This document shows, piece by piece, positions 44,880 to 54,065 of a DNA stretch of 64,000 nt. Each line of letters opens with the position of its first letter. Positions within the stretch are counted from its first letter, which is position 1. The stretch lies in assembly GCF_045679555.1 (NCBI RefSeq), contig NC_092087.1:24491367-24555366 (forward strand), written 5' to 3'. Origin of the DNA: Salvelinus alpinus. Taxonomy: Eukaryota; Chordata; Actinopteri; Salmoniformes; Salmonidae. The notes beneath the pieces were generated by a model. That model was not told the DNA's origin. It worked only from the letters and a program-made list of their open reading frames with translations, and did no database searches. The position numbers and the translations under genes were made by a program.

Positions 44880-46068
44880 GGCAGCAGTGTAACTTTGTTC
44901 TTGAGAGCCTGCAGCACCCCACATCAGCCTATCACAGTGCCATCCAGTTTGTCACCAAAGCCCCATATACTACCCACCACTGCGACCTGTATGCTCTCGT
45001 TGGCTGGCCCTCGCTTCATCCAATCCAAAATTAAATCTAGAATCGGCTTCCTATTTCGCAACAAAGCATCCTTCACTCATGCTGCCAAACATGCTCATGC
45101 TCACCAAAGCCCCATATATTACCACCACTGTGACCTGTACTCTCTCGTTGGCTGGCCCTCGCTTCATACTCGTCGCCAAACCCACTGGCTCCAGGTCATC
45201 TATAAAACTGACCATCCTATCGATCCTCGACTTCGGCGATGTCATTTACAATATAGCCTCCAACACTCTACTCAACAAATTGGATGCAGTCTATCACAGT
45301 GCCATCCGTTTTGTCACCAAAGCCCCATATATTACCACCACTGTGACCTGTACGCTCTCGTTGGCTGGCCCTCGCTTCATACTCGTCGCCAAACCCACTG
45401 GCTCCAGGTCATCTACACGTCTCTGCTAGGTAAAGCCCCGCCTTATCTCAGCTCACTGGTCACCACAGCAGCACCCACCCGTAGCACGTGCTCCAGCAGG
45501 TATATCTCACTGGTCACCCCCAAAGCCAATTCTTCCTGTGGCCACCTTTCCTTCCAGTTCTCTGCTGCCAATGACTAGAACGAACTGCAAAAATCACTGA
45601 AGCTGGAGACTCATATCTCCCTCAGTAGCTTTAAGCACCAGCTGTCAGAGCAGCTCACAGATCACTGCACCTGTACATAGCCCATCTGTAAATAGCCCAT
45701 CCAACTACCTCATCCCCATACTGTATTTATTTATTTATTTATCTTGTTCCGTTGCACCCCAGTATCTCTACTTGCACATTCATATATATATATATATTCT
45801 GCACATCTACCATTCCAGCGTTTAATTGCTATATTGTAATTACTTCGCCACTATGGCCTATTTATTGCCTTACCTCCCTTATCCTAACTCATTTGCACAC
45901 ACTGTATATAGACTTTTCTACTGTATGTTTGTTTATTCCATGTGTAACTCTGTGTTGTTGTGTGTCGAACTGCTTTGCTTTATCTTGGCCAGATCGCAGT
46001 TTCAAATGAGAACTTGTTCTCAACTAGCCTAACTGGTTAAATAAAGGTGAAATAATTAAAATAAAATA
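44880..46068 (+). mobile_element. L2/CR1-like LINE 3' part with internal triplication
   Basis: The 3' coding end and UTR of a LINE. The block 'caccaaagccccatat...ttggctggccctcgcttcat' occurs three times (about 44955-45018, 45102-45165 and 45315-45380), the second and third continuing into 'actcgtcgccaaacccactggctccaggtcatct'. The end of the reading frame (GKAPPYLSSLVT, SLVTPKANSSCG) and the 3' UTR with TATTTATTTATTTAT and CATATATATATATATA follow. The tail 'tctcaactagcctaactggt' plus 'taaataaaggtgaaat' resembles the SINE tail at 31568. Confidence 0.8.
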
Positions 46069-46075
46069 AAAACAT

Positions 46076-46965
46076 TGACCTTCAATACCGTAGTGCCCTC
46101 TAAGCTCATCACAAAGCTCACAACCCTGGGACCTAACTCCTCCCTATGCAACTGGGTCCTGTACTTCCTGACGGGCCACCCCCAGGTGGTGAAGGTAGGC
46201 AACATTATCTCCTCCACACTGATCCTCAACACGGGGCCCCACAAGGGTGTGCCGTCAGTCCCCCCCTGTATACCCACGACTGCGTGGCGTCACACAGTTC
46301 CAACTATCATCAGGTTTGCTGACAACACGACAGTAGTAGGCCTGATTACCAAAGACGAGATGGCCTACAGAGAGAAGGAAGGCCTTCTGACAGCGTGGTG
46401 CCAGGTAAATCACCTCTCCCTCATCGTCAGCAAAAGAAAGGAGCTGATTGTGGACTTCAGGGTGAACCAGGTGGGAGACGCCCCCATCCTCATCAACGGG
46501 GCCGCAGTGGAGATGGTCAAAAAAATAAAGTTCCTTGGCGTACACATCTCCGATGAGCTGAAATGGTTAAACCACACGGATACCGCGGTGAAGAAGACAC
46601 GGCAGCAACTCTTCAACCTCAGGAGGCTGAAGAAATTTGCAGTGTTCTACAGGAGCACCGTCGAGGAAATATTGCTACATCACGGCCTGGTACAGCAACT
46701 ACACTGCCACTGACCACAAGGATCTACAGAGGGTGGTATGGTCAGCCAAACGCACAATTGGGTGCTCACTGCCTGCCCTCCAGGACACCTATAACACCAG
46801 GTGTCGCAGGAAGGTCAAGAATATCATTAAGGAGATCAGCTTACACTTACCCTGCCCCCACACCCCAAAGGACATGTATCATTGCTACATTGCTACAAGC
46901 TAACATTGCTGCAAACATTTCACTACACCCGCAATAACATCTGCTAAATATGTGTACACAACCAA
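46076..46965 (+). mobile_element. Rex1-like LINE, subfamily B, RT fragment
   Basis: Encodes RT palm to thumb: [20 protein letters not shown], then FADNTTVVGLI (catalytic FADD changed to FADN), LSLIVSKRKELIVDF, FLGVHISDELKWLNHT, and a thumb in another frame (DLQRVVWSAKRTIG). It begins abruptly in the palm next to the tail of the previous LINE, i.e. a 5'-truncated insertion. It is the same subfamily as the patch at 26374-26860. Confidence 0.83.
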
Positions 46966-47063
46966 AGATTTTTTTATTTGATATGTAATGTTTTATCTAA
47001 CATTAGGATAAAAACATCCTAAATACACCCAAAGAATGTTTTTGATAACAAAATCTCTATATA

Positions 47064-48672
47064 CAGTTCAAGTCAGAAGTTAACATGGAAACTCGTTTTT
47101 CAACCACTCCACAAATTTCTTGTTAACAATCGATAGCTTTGGCAAGTCGGTTAGGACATCTACATTGTGCATGACAAGTAATTTTTCCAACAATTGTTTA
47201 CAGACAGATTATTTCACTTATAATTCACTGTATCACAATTCCAGTGGGACCGAAGTTTACATACACTAAGTTGACTGTCCTTTTAAACAGCTTGGAAAAT
47301 TCCAGAAAATGATGTCATGGCTTTAGAAGCTTCTGATAGGCTAATTGACATAATTCGAGTCAATTGGAGGTGTACCTGTTGATGTATTTCAAGGCCTACC
47401 TTCAAACTCAGTGCCTCTTTGCTTGACATCATGGGAAAATCAAAAGAAATCAGCCAAGACCTCAGAATTTTTTTTTTGTAGATCTCCACAAGTCTGGTTC
47501 ATCCTTGGGAGCAATTTCCAAACACCTGAAGGTACCACATTCATCTGTACAAACAATAGTACGCAAGTATAAACACCATGGGACCAGGCAGCCATCATAC
47601 CGCTCAGGAAGGAGACGCGTTCTGTCTCCTAGAGATGAACGTACTTCGGTGTGAAAAGTGCAAATCAATCCCAGAACAACAGCAATGGACCTTGTGAGAT
47701 GCTGGAAGAAACAGGTACAAAGGTATCTATATCCACAGTAAAATGAGTCCTAAATCGACATAACCTGAAAGGCTGCTCAGCAAGGAAGAGGCCACTGCTC
47801 CAAACCGCCATAAGAAAGCCAGACTATGATTTGCAACTGCACATGGGGACAAAGGTCGAACTTTTTGGAGAAATGTCCTCTGGTCTGATGAAACAAAAAT
47901 AGAACTGTTTGGCCATCGTTATGTTTGGAGGAAAAAGGGGGAGGCTTGCAAGCCGAAGAACACCATCACAACCGTGATGTACGGGGGTGGCAGCATCATG
48001 TTGTGAGGGTGCTTCGCTGCAGGAGGGACTGGTGCACTTCACAAAATAGATGGCATCATGAGGTAGGAAAATTATGTGGATATATTGGAGCAACATCTCA
48101 AGACATCAGTCAGGAAGTTAAAGCTTGGTCGCAAATGGGTCTTCCAAAGGGACAATGACCCCAAGCATACTTCCAAAGTTGTGGCAAAATGGCTTAATGA
48201 CAACATTGTCAAGTTATTGCAGTGGCTATCACAAAGTCCTGACCTCTATCCCATAGAAAATTTGTGGGCAGATCTGAAAAAGCGTGTGCGAGCAAGGAGG
48301 CTTACAAACCTGACTCAGTTACACCAGCTCTGTCAGGAGGAATGTGCCAAAATTCACCCAACTTATTGTGGGAAGCTTGTGGAAGGCTATCCAAAACGTT
48401 TGACCCAAGTTAAACAATTTAAAGGGAATGCTACCAAATACTAATTGAGTGTATGTAAACTTCTGACCCACTGGGAACGTGATGAAAGAAATAAAAGCTG
48501 AAATAAATAATTCGCTCTACTATTATTCTGACTTTTCACATTCTTAAAATAAAGTGGTGATCCTAACTGACCTAAGACAGGGAATTTTTACTCGGATTAA
48601 ATGTCAGGAATTGTGAAATACTGAGTTTAAATGTATTTGGCTAAGGTGTATGTAAACTTCTGACTTCAACTG
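47064..48672 (+). mobile_element. Sleeping Beauty-type Tc1 element of salmonids, inactive
   Basis: A 1609-bp element flanked by TA (47062-47063 and 48673-48674), with ends 'cagttcaagtcagaagtt' and 'acttctgacttcaactg'. Inner direct repeats with the 'agtttacatacac' core sit near 47253 and, inverted, near 48449, the IR/DR structure of the family from which Sleeping Beauty was rebuilt. One transposase gene lies between. Terminal and inner repeats are both recognisable, so the element could still have been mobilised in trans before decay. Confidence 0.93.
47431..48444 (+). pseudogene. Sleeping Beauty-type transposase, multiply broken
   Basis: ATG at 47431 opens [12 protein letters not shown], then a run of T in place of a run of A breaks the frame at about 47469. 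Later blocks are in scattered frames: [40 protein letters not shown] with a shortened following loop (47884-47935), in-frame stops at 48004-48006 and 48064-48066, QRDNDPKHTSK and DLYPIENLWADLKK (NPIEN changed to YPIEN), and stop at 48442. Several independent lesions indicate long inactivity. Confidence 0.92.
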
Positions 48673-48699
48673 TATATATTTTTAAAGGTTTTAAATTAA

Positions 48700-49230
48700 A
48701 TATCCTTGGAATGTTCTCCGACCATTCACTACAATTATGTGCACAACATCTGTAACAACCACCACAGAACATTCCCTAAAAGTTATTCTCTAAGACCTAA
48801 ACCTCAACTGGAGTTGTGCCTCAGAACTAACATCAACAACATGCATGCCAGTCTTTCCTGGTTGAGGGTTGATGAGAGATTAATTGCTTCTCTTCCAGTT
48901 ATGAAAAATATTAATGTGATAAATCGTCTGCATAATCAAATAATATACAACTCACAGCCATACAGCACATACCTCACAAGACATACCACCAGGGGTCCCC
49001 TCACAGTCCCCAAGTCCAAAACTAATTCACGGCAACGTACAGCACAGGAGGCTGCTGAGGGGAGGACGGCTCATAATAATGTCCGGATACCATTGTTTGT
49101 GTTTGATACCATTCCACTCAAACCATTACCACAAGCCCATCCTTCCCAATGAAGGTGCCACCAACCTCCTGTGACTCACAGTATTATACAGAGCCATGAT
49201 TGCATGGAACTCCCATCTCCACCCCCCTCC
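48700..49230 (+). mobile_element. LINE coding fragment interrupted by a MITE
   Basis: The + strand encodes SLSWLRVDERLIASLPVMKN and TRHTTRGPLTVPKSKTNSRQ, the extreme C-terminal region of a teleost LINE protein as I recall it. At 49043 a MITE intervenes. After it, sequence at about 49183 (LYRAMIAWNSHL) continues the same protein. The remainder is truncated by an LTR fragment. Confidence 0.6.
49043..49173 (+). mobile_element. 131-bp MITE with CACAGGAGG ends
   Basis: Starts CACAGGAGGCTGCTGAGG and ends CCACCAACCTCCTGTG, imperfect inverted repeats of a MITE that is abundant in salmonids. The centre lacks coding sequence. It interrupts the LINE fragment above. Confidence 0.8.
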
Positions 49231-49356
49231 AGGTGTCGCCCATCTTCCTCATTATCCCCTGTGTATTTTTACCTGTGTTCTCTGTTTGGCTGTTGCCTGT
49301 TAGTCTTGTTTGTTTGAGTCAACCAGCATTTGTATCTCAGCTCCTGCTTTTTACAA
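49231..49356 (+). mobile_element. Gypsy-like LTR fragment
   Basis: The block 'aggtgtcgcccatcttcct' ... 'cctgtgttctctgtttgg' ... 'tctcagctcctgctttt' matches, from memory, the front half of a common salmonid gypsy-type LTR. No internal region is present. It is cut at 49357 by the tail of the next LINE. Confidence 0.45.
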
Positions 49357-50571
49357 ATCAAAGTTTATTTGTCACGTGCGCCGAATACAACAGGTGCAGA
49401 CCTTACAGTGAAATGCTTACTTACAGGCTCTAACCAATAGTGCAAAAACGTGTTAGGTGAAAGAAAATAAATAAATTAATAAAACAGTAAAAAGACTGGC
49501 TATATACACAGTAGTGAAGCTATAAAAGTATCGAGGCTACATACAGACACCGGTTAGTCAGGCTGATTGAGGTAGTATGTACATATGGTAGTATGTAGTA
49601 TATAGATATGATATGGTTAAAGTAGATATGGTTAAAGTGACAATGCATATATGATGAACAGAGAGTAGCAGTAGCGTAAAAGAGGGGTTGGTGGGTGGCG
49701 GGACGCAATGCAGATAGCCCGGTTAGCCAATGTGCGGGAGCACTGGTTGGTCGGCCCAATTGAGGTAGGATGTACATGAATGTATAGTTAAAGTGACTAT
49801 GCATATATGATAAACAGAGAGTAGCAGCAGCGTAAAAAGAGGGTTGGGGGGAGGGGGGCACACAATGCAAATAGTCTGGATAGCCATTTGATAACCTGTT
49901 CAGGAGTCTTATGGCTTGGGGGTAAAAACTGTTGAGAAGCCTTTTTGTCCTAGACTTGGCACTCCGGTACCGCTTGCCATGCGGTTGTAGAGAGAACAGT
50001 CTATGACTGGGGTGGCTGGGGTCTTTGACAATTTTTAGGGCCTTCCTCTGACACCGCCTGGTGTAGAGGTCCAGGATGGCAGGCAGCTTAGCCCCAGTGA
50101 TGTACTGGGCCGTACGCACTACCCTCTGTAGTGCCTTGCGGTCGGAGGCCGAGCATTTGCTGTACCAGGCAGTGATGCAACCAGTCAGGATGCTCTCGAT
50201 GTTGCAGCTGTAGAACCTTTTGAGGACCCATGCCAAATATTTTTGGTTTCCTGAGGGAGAATAGGCTTTGTCGTGCCCTCTTCACAACTGTCTTGGTGTG
50301 TTTGGACCATTCTAGTTTGTTGTTGATGAGGACACCGAGGAACTTGAAGCTCTCAACCTGCTCCACTACCGCCCCGTCGATGAGAATGGGGGCGTGCTCG
50401 GTCCTCCTTTTCCTCTAGTCCACAATCATCTCCTTAGTCTTGGCTACATTGAGGGATAGGTTGTTATTCTGGCACCACCCGGCCAGGTCTCTGACCTCCT
50501 CCCTATAGGTTGTCTCGTCGTTGATCAGGCCTACCACTGTTGTGTCGTCTGCAAACTTAATGATGGTGTTC

Positions 50572-51612
50572 ATATCATTGCTTGCATATCATTATCATTG
50601 TATCATTGCTATGCAGACGACACACAATTAATCTTCTCCTTTCCCCCCTCTGATAACCAGGTGGTGAATCGCATCTCTGCATGTCTGGCAGACATATCAG
50701 TGTGGATGACGGATCACCACCTCAAGCTGAACCTCGGCAAGACGGAGCTGCTCTTCCTCCCGGGGAAGGACTGCCCGTTCCATGATCTCGCCATCACGGT
50801 TGACAACTCCATTGTGTCCTCCTCCCAGAGTGCTAAGAACCTTGGCGTGATCCTGGACAACACCCTGTCGTTCTCAACTAACATCAAGGCGGTGACCCGT
50901 TCCTGTAGGTTCATGCTCTACAACATTCGCAGAGTACGACCCTGCCTCACGCAGGAAGCGGCGCAGGTCCTAATCCAGGCACTTGTCATCTCCCGTCTGG
51001 ATTACTGCAACTCGCTGTTGGCTGGGCTCCCTGCCTGTGCCATTAAACCCCTACAACTCATCCAGAACGCCGCAGCCCGTCTGGTGTTCAACTTTCCCAA
51101 GTTCTCTCACGTCACCCCGCTCCTCCGCTCTCTCCACTGGCTTCCAGTTGAAGCTCGCATCCGTTACAAGACCATGGTGCTTGCCTACGGAGCTGTGAGG
51201 GGAACGGCACCTCCGTACCTTCAGGCTCTGATCAGGCCCTACACCCAAACAAGGGCACTGCGTTCATCCACCTCTGGCCTGCTCGCCTCCCTACCTCTGA
51301 GGAAGTACAGTTCCCGCTCAGCCCAGTCAAAACTGTTCGCTGCTCTGGCACCCCAATGGTGGAACAAACTCCCTCACGACGCCAGGTCAGCGGAGTCAAT
51401 CACCACCTTCCGGAGACACCTGAAACCCCACCTCTTTAAGGAATACCTAGGATAGGATAAAGTAATCCTTCTAACCCCCCCCCCCCCTTAAAAGAGTTAG
51501 ATGCACTATTGTAAAGTGGTTGTTCCACTGGATATCATAAGGTGAATGCACCAATTTGTAAGTCGCTCTGGATAAGAGCGTCTGCTAAATGACTTAAATG
51601 TAAATGTAAATG
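50572..51612 (+). mobile_element. L2-like LINE 3' part inserted in a Rex1-like LINE
   Basis: A + strand insertion of about 1.04 kb between two halves of the minus-strand LINE. It holds the last third of an L2-type RT frame and the 3' UTR ending 'gtaagtcgctctggataaga...aaatgtaaatgtaaatg'. 'ggtgtt' flanks it on the left and 'tgttgg' on the right, where the uninterrupted LINE would read 'ggtgttgg', so a short target duplication or microhomology is present. 5'-truncated, as is usual for LINE insertions. Confidence 0.88.
50598..51455 (+). pseudogene. L2-like reverse transcriptase C-terminal open frame (285 codons)
   Basis: A single open frame without internal stops. It carries HCYADDTQLIFSFP (RT motif C), DHHLKLNLGKTELLFLPG, KNLGVILDNTLSF (motif D/E region), RLDYCNSLLAGLP and LRSLHWLPVEARIRYK (thumb), WNKLPHDARSAESITTF, and ends HLFKEYLG then stop. 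These are diagnostic of fish L2/Maui-type LINEs. The N-terminal endonuclease and RT motifs A-B are missing, so it cannot be functional. The intact frame suggests a recent insertion compared with its host LINE. Confidence 0.87.
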
Positions 51613-52943
51613 TGTTGGAGTTGTGCCTGGCCATGCAGTCGTGGGTGAACAGGGAGTACAGGAGGGGACTGAGCACGCACCCCTGTGGAGCTACAGTGTT
51701 GAGGATCAGCGTGGCAGATGTGTTGCTACCTACCCTCACCATCTGGGGGCGGCCCGTCAGGAAGTCCAGGATCCATTTGCAGAGGGAGGTGTTTAGTCCC
51801 AGGATCCTTTGCTTAGTGATGAGCTTTGAGGGTACTATGGTGTTGAACGCTGAGCTGTTGTCAATGAATAAGTGTTCATTTTGTCTAGGGTAGGCTCGTG
51901 TCACTGGGCAGTTCACAGCTGTGCTTCCCTTTGTAGTCTATAATAGTTTGCAAGCTTTGCCACACAAGACGAGTGTCGGAGCCGGTGTAGTATGATTCAA
52001 TCTTAGCCCTGTATTGACGCTTTGCCTGTTTGATGGTTCATCGCAGGGCAGAGCAGGATTTCTTGTAAGCTTCCGGGTTAGTGTCCCGCACCTTGAAAGT
52101 GGCAGCTCTACCCTTTAGCTCAGTGCGAATGTTGCCTGTAATCCATGGCTTCTGGTTGGGGTATGTACGTACAGTCACTGTGGGGACAACGTCCTCGATG
52201 CACTTATTGATAAAGCCTGTGACTGATGTGATGTACTCCTCAATGCCATTGGAAGAATCCCGGAACATGTTCCAGTCTGTGATAGCAAAACAGTCCTGTA
52301 GTTTAGCATCTGCTTCATCTGACCACTTTTTATAGACCGAGTCACTGGTGCTTCCTGCTTTAATTTTTGCGTGTAAGCAGGAATCAGGAGGGTAGAGTTG
52401 TGGTCGGATTTACGAAATGGAGGGAGAGCTTTGTACGCGTCTCTGTGTGTGGAGTACAGGTGATCTAGATTTTTTTCCCCTCTGGTTGCACATTTAACAT
52501 GTTGATGGAAATCTAGTAGAACTGATTTAAGTTTCCCTGCAGTAAAGTCTCCGGCCACTAGGAGCGCCGCCTCTGGGTGAGTGGTTTCCTGTTTGCTTAT
52601 TTCCTTATACAGCTGACTGAGTGCGGTCTTAGTGCCAGCATCTGTCTGTGGTGGTAAATAAACATCCACGAAAAGTATAGCTGAAAACTCTCTAGGCAAG
52701 TAGTGATGCCTGCAATTTATCACAATATTCTCTACTTCAGGCGAGCAAAATCTAGAGACTTCCTTAGATTTCGTGCACCAGCTGTTGTTTACAAATATGC
52801 ACAGACCGCCCCCCCTCGTCTTACCGGAGTGTGCTGTAATATCTTGCCGGTCCAGTGTATATCCCGCTAGCTGAATATCCATGTTGTCATTCAGCCACAA
52901 TTCCGTGAAACAGGATATTACAGTTTTTAAAGCCACTTGGCTA

Positions 52944-53062
52944 CCTGACACCCATATTAGACTGAAACAACCCTGATTGACCACATTCGACTGAACAAAC
53001 CCTGACTGACCATATTAAACTGAAAAAACCCTAACTGACCATATTAGACTGAAAAAACCCTG
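52944..53062 (+). repeat. About 30-bp tandem repeat, four imperfect copies
   Basis: Units of the form 'tgaccatattagactgaaaaaaccc' repeat four times from about 52944 to 53062 with substitutions that mark divergence. The array lies at the 5' truncation point of the minus-strand LINE. Confidence 0.75.
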
Positions 53063-53078
53063 CAATATCACAGCTATC

Positions 53079-53132
53079 CCCAGGTGGTGCAGAGGTTAAT
53101 GATCTGGCTGATGATTGCAGGTTCAGTTCCAC
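53079..53132 (+). repeat. tRNA-like fragment (SINE head?)
   Basis: 'gtggtgcagaggttaatgat' resembles box A and 'ggttcagttcc' resembles box B of a pol III tRNA promoter at about the correct spacing. It does not fold as a complete tRNA by eye. A second such piece is at 53558. Probably SINE heads rather than genes. Confidence 0.35.
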
Positions 53133-53557
53133 ATACTCTTTGAACATGTTTCTTTTGGAAAAAAAGAACTACTGGAAATTGAGTCGCAAATGTAATTTAC
53201 TAAAAGAGAGGATGTCTTTATTTCGTCCATATTTATAAATCCAGTCACAAATGCAGAATTTATACTGACTGTAAAAAGAAATGGACTGTTCAACTTTTTA
53301 AAACACACCCGATATAATCCCTACTTGGAGACGCTTGACATGGTCCTCCCCTGTCTAATATTTCATGATCTGAAAAGCAAAAGTGATCGTAGATCAGCAT
53401 TCATAGCCTTGGATACCTTGTAAATATGGGCCCAGAAGTATGCAGCATATAAAGAGGATGGGTGAAGTGATGGTGAATAACCCAGTTACCAGTCTTTCCG
53501 TGGGTTAGTTATGTCTAAGAAGGCTATATACAGTAGAAGAAGACGAAAGAGAGCTCC
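53133..53557. other. Unassigned stretch between two tRNA-like pieces
   Basis: No gene or recognised repeat is seen. Confidence 0.4.
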
Positions 53558-53628
53558 CCTGGTGGCTTAGAGGATAAAATACCTGGCATGGGAACTAAAC
53601 ATTACAGGTTCAAACCCCACGTGCAGGT
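53558..53628 (+). repeat. tRNA-like fragment with box A and box B
   Basis: 'tggcttagaggataaaatac' (box A region, 53563-53582) and 'ggttcaaaccc' (box B, 53608-53618), about 35 bp apart between boxes, over a total length of about 70 bp. The acceptor-stem halves do not pair well, and no clear anticodon loop is evident. Most likely a tRNA-derived SINE head. Confidence 0.4.
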
Positions 53629-53689
53629 TATCAACATATAAAGTGTAAAAAATATGGATGTGTTTGTATTATAAAATGCTGTTCATTTG

Positions 53690-54065
53690 TCCTATAATTG
53701 AAATTCCATGTTTCTCTATATCACCTACAATGCAAATTGATGTTAATTCTGGAGAGAAATGTAATGGGAACTTATTCTAAGGAGCATTTTTGGGAACACA
53801 TTTTTGTGTTCTTTTGTGATGTCCCCACAATGTTCTCACAAGACTGTTCCCACAACCTAATGAAACATTCTGGGAACCTTTAAAGAACAGATTAAATGTG
53901 TTCTAGGAACATTCTTGCAATATCAGGCAAATGTTTTATACAAAAAATGTATAATCATCAGCACGACTGGGTAGTTTTTGTGCTATGAGAACATTTGCCG
54001 TGCCCGTGACCTAACCAATGTTCTGGGAACTTTCACAGAACCAATTTTGGTTTGCTGGGTTGTCT
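53690..54065. repeat. Dispersed repeat rich in GGAAC/GTTCC motifs
   Basis: Many interspersed 'gggaac', 'gttcc' and 'gaacattc' motifs (for example 53766, 53789, 53846, 53865, 53905, 54022) in a 370-bp block resembling a salmonid dispersed repeat I recall. No coding sequence or clear termini. Confidence 0.4.

Larger units (their letters stand above)
49357..52930 (-). mobile_element. Rex1-like LINE, subfamily A, minus strand, with nested L2 insertion
   Basis: The 3' tail starts at 49357; the 3' UTR contains a tandem duplication of about 150-200 bp (around 49600-49870, each copy with 'aacagagagtagcag' and 'gttggt/gttggg'). The coding part reads back to an endonuclease at about 52930. The palm is split at 50571/51612 by an L2 insertion in the opposite strand. 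A further internal deletion joins PSDTSLP to the NSSAFN palm motif at about 51885-51900, removing the RT fingers that other copies have (about 500 bp in the copy at 40736-41280). Dead copy. Confidence 0.87.
50088..52930 (-). pseudogene. LINE endonuclease / RT pseudogene (interrupted)
   Basis: Minus-strand fragments in 5' to 3' order: endonuclease (52175-52930) with CFTELWLND, GGGLCIFVNNSW, VDVYLPPQTDA, LVAGDF and RKSDHNSTLL; linker (52038-52268); palm (51620-51916) with [16 protein letters not shown] and [15 protein letters not shown]; after the L2 insertion the thumb (50088-50366, ESFKFLGVLINNKLEW) and C-terminus (49520-50236, YITGAKLPAILDLYTRRCQR). The motif-C FADD codons fall right at the insertion point (about 50548-50575). 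Confidence 0.85.

Noticed and set aside
44856..45578. 240-codon frame as a novel protein
   Set aside because: It is a rearranged LINE 3' coding end with a triplicated block.
53558..53628. Functional tRNA gene
   Set aside because: Promoter-like boxes are present but the stems do not pair properly by eye; more likely a SINE head.
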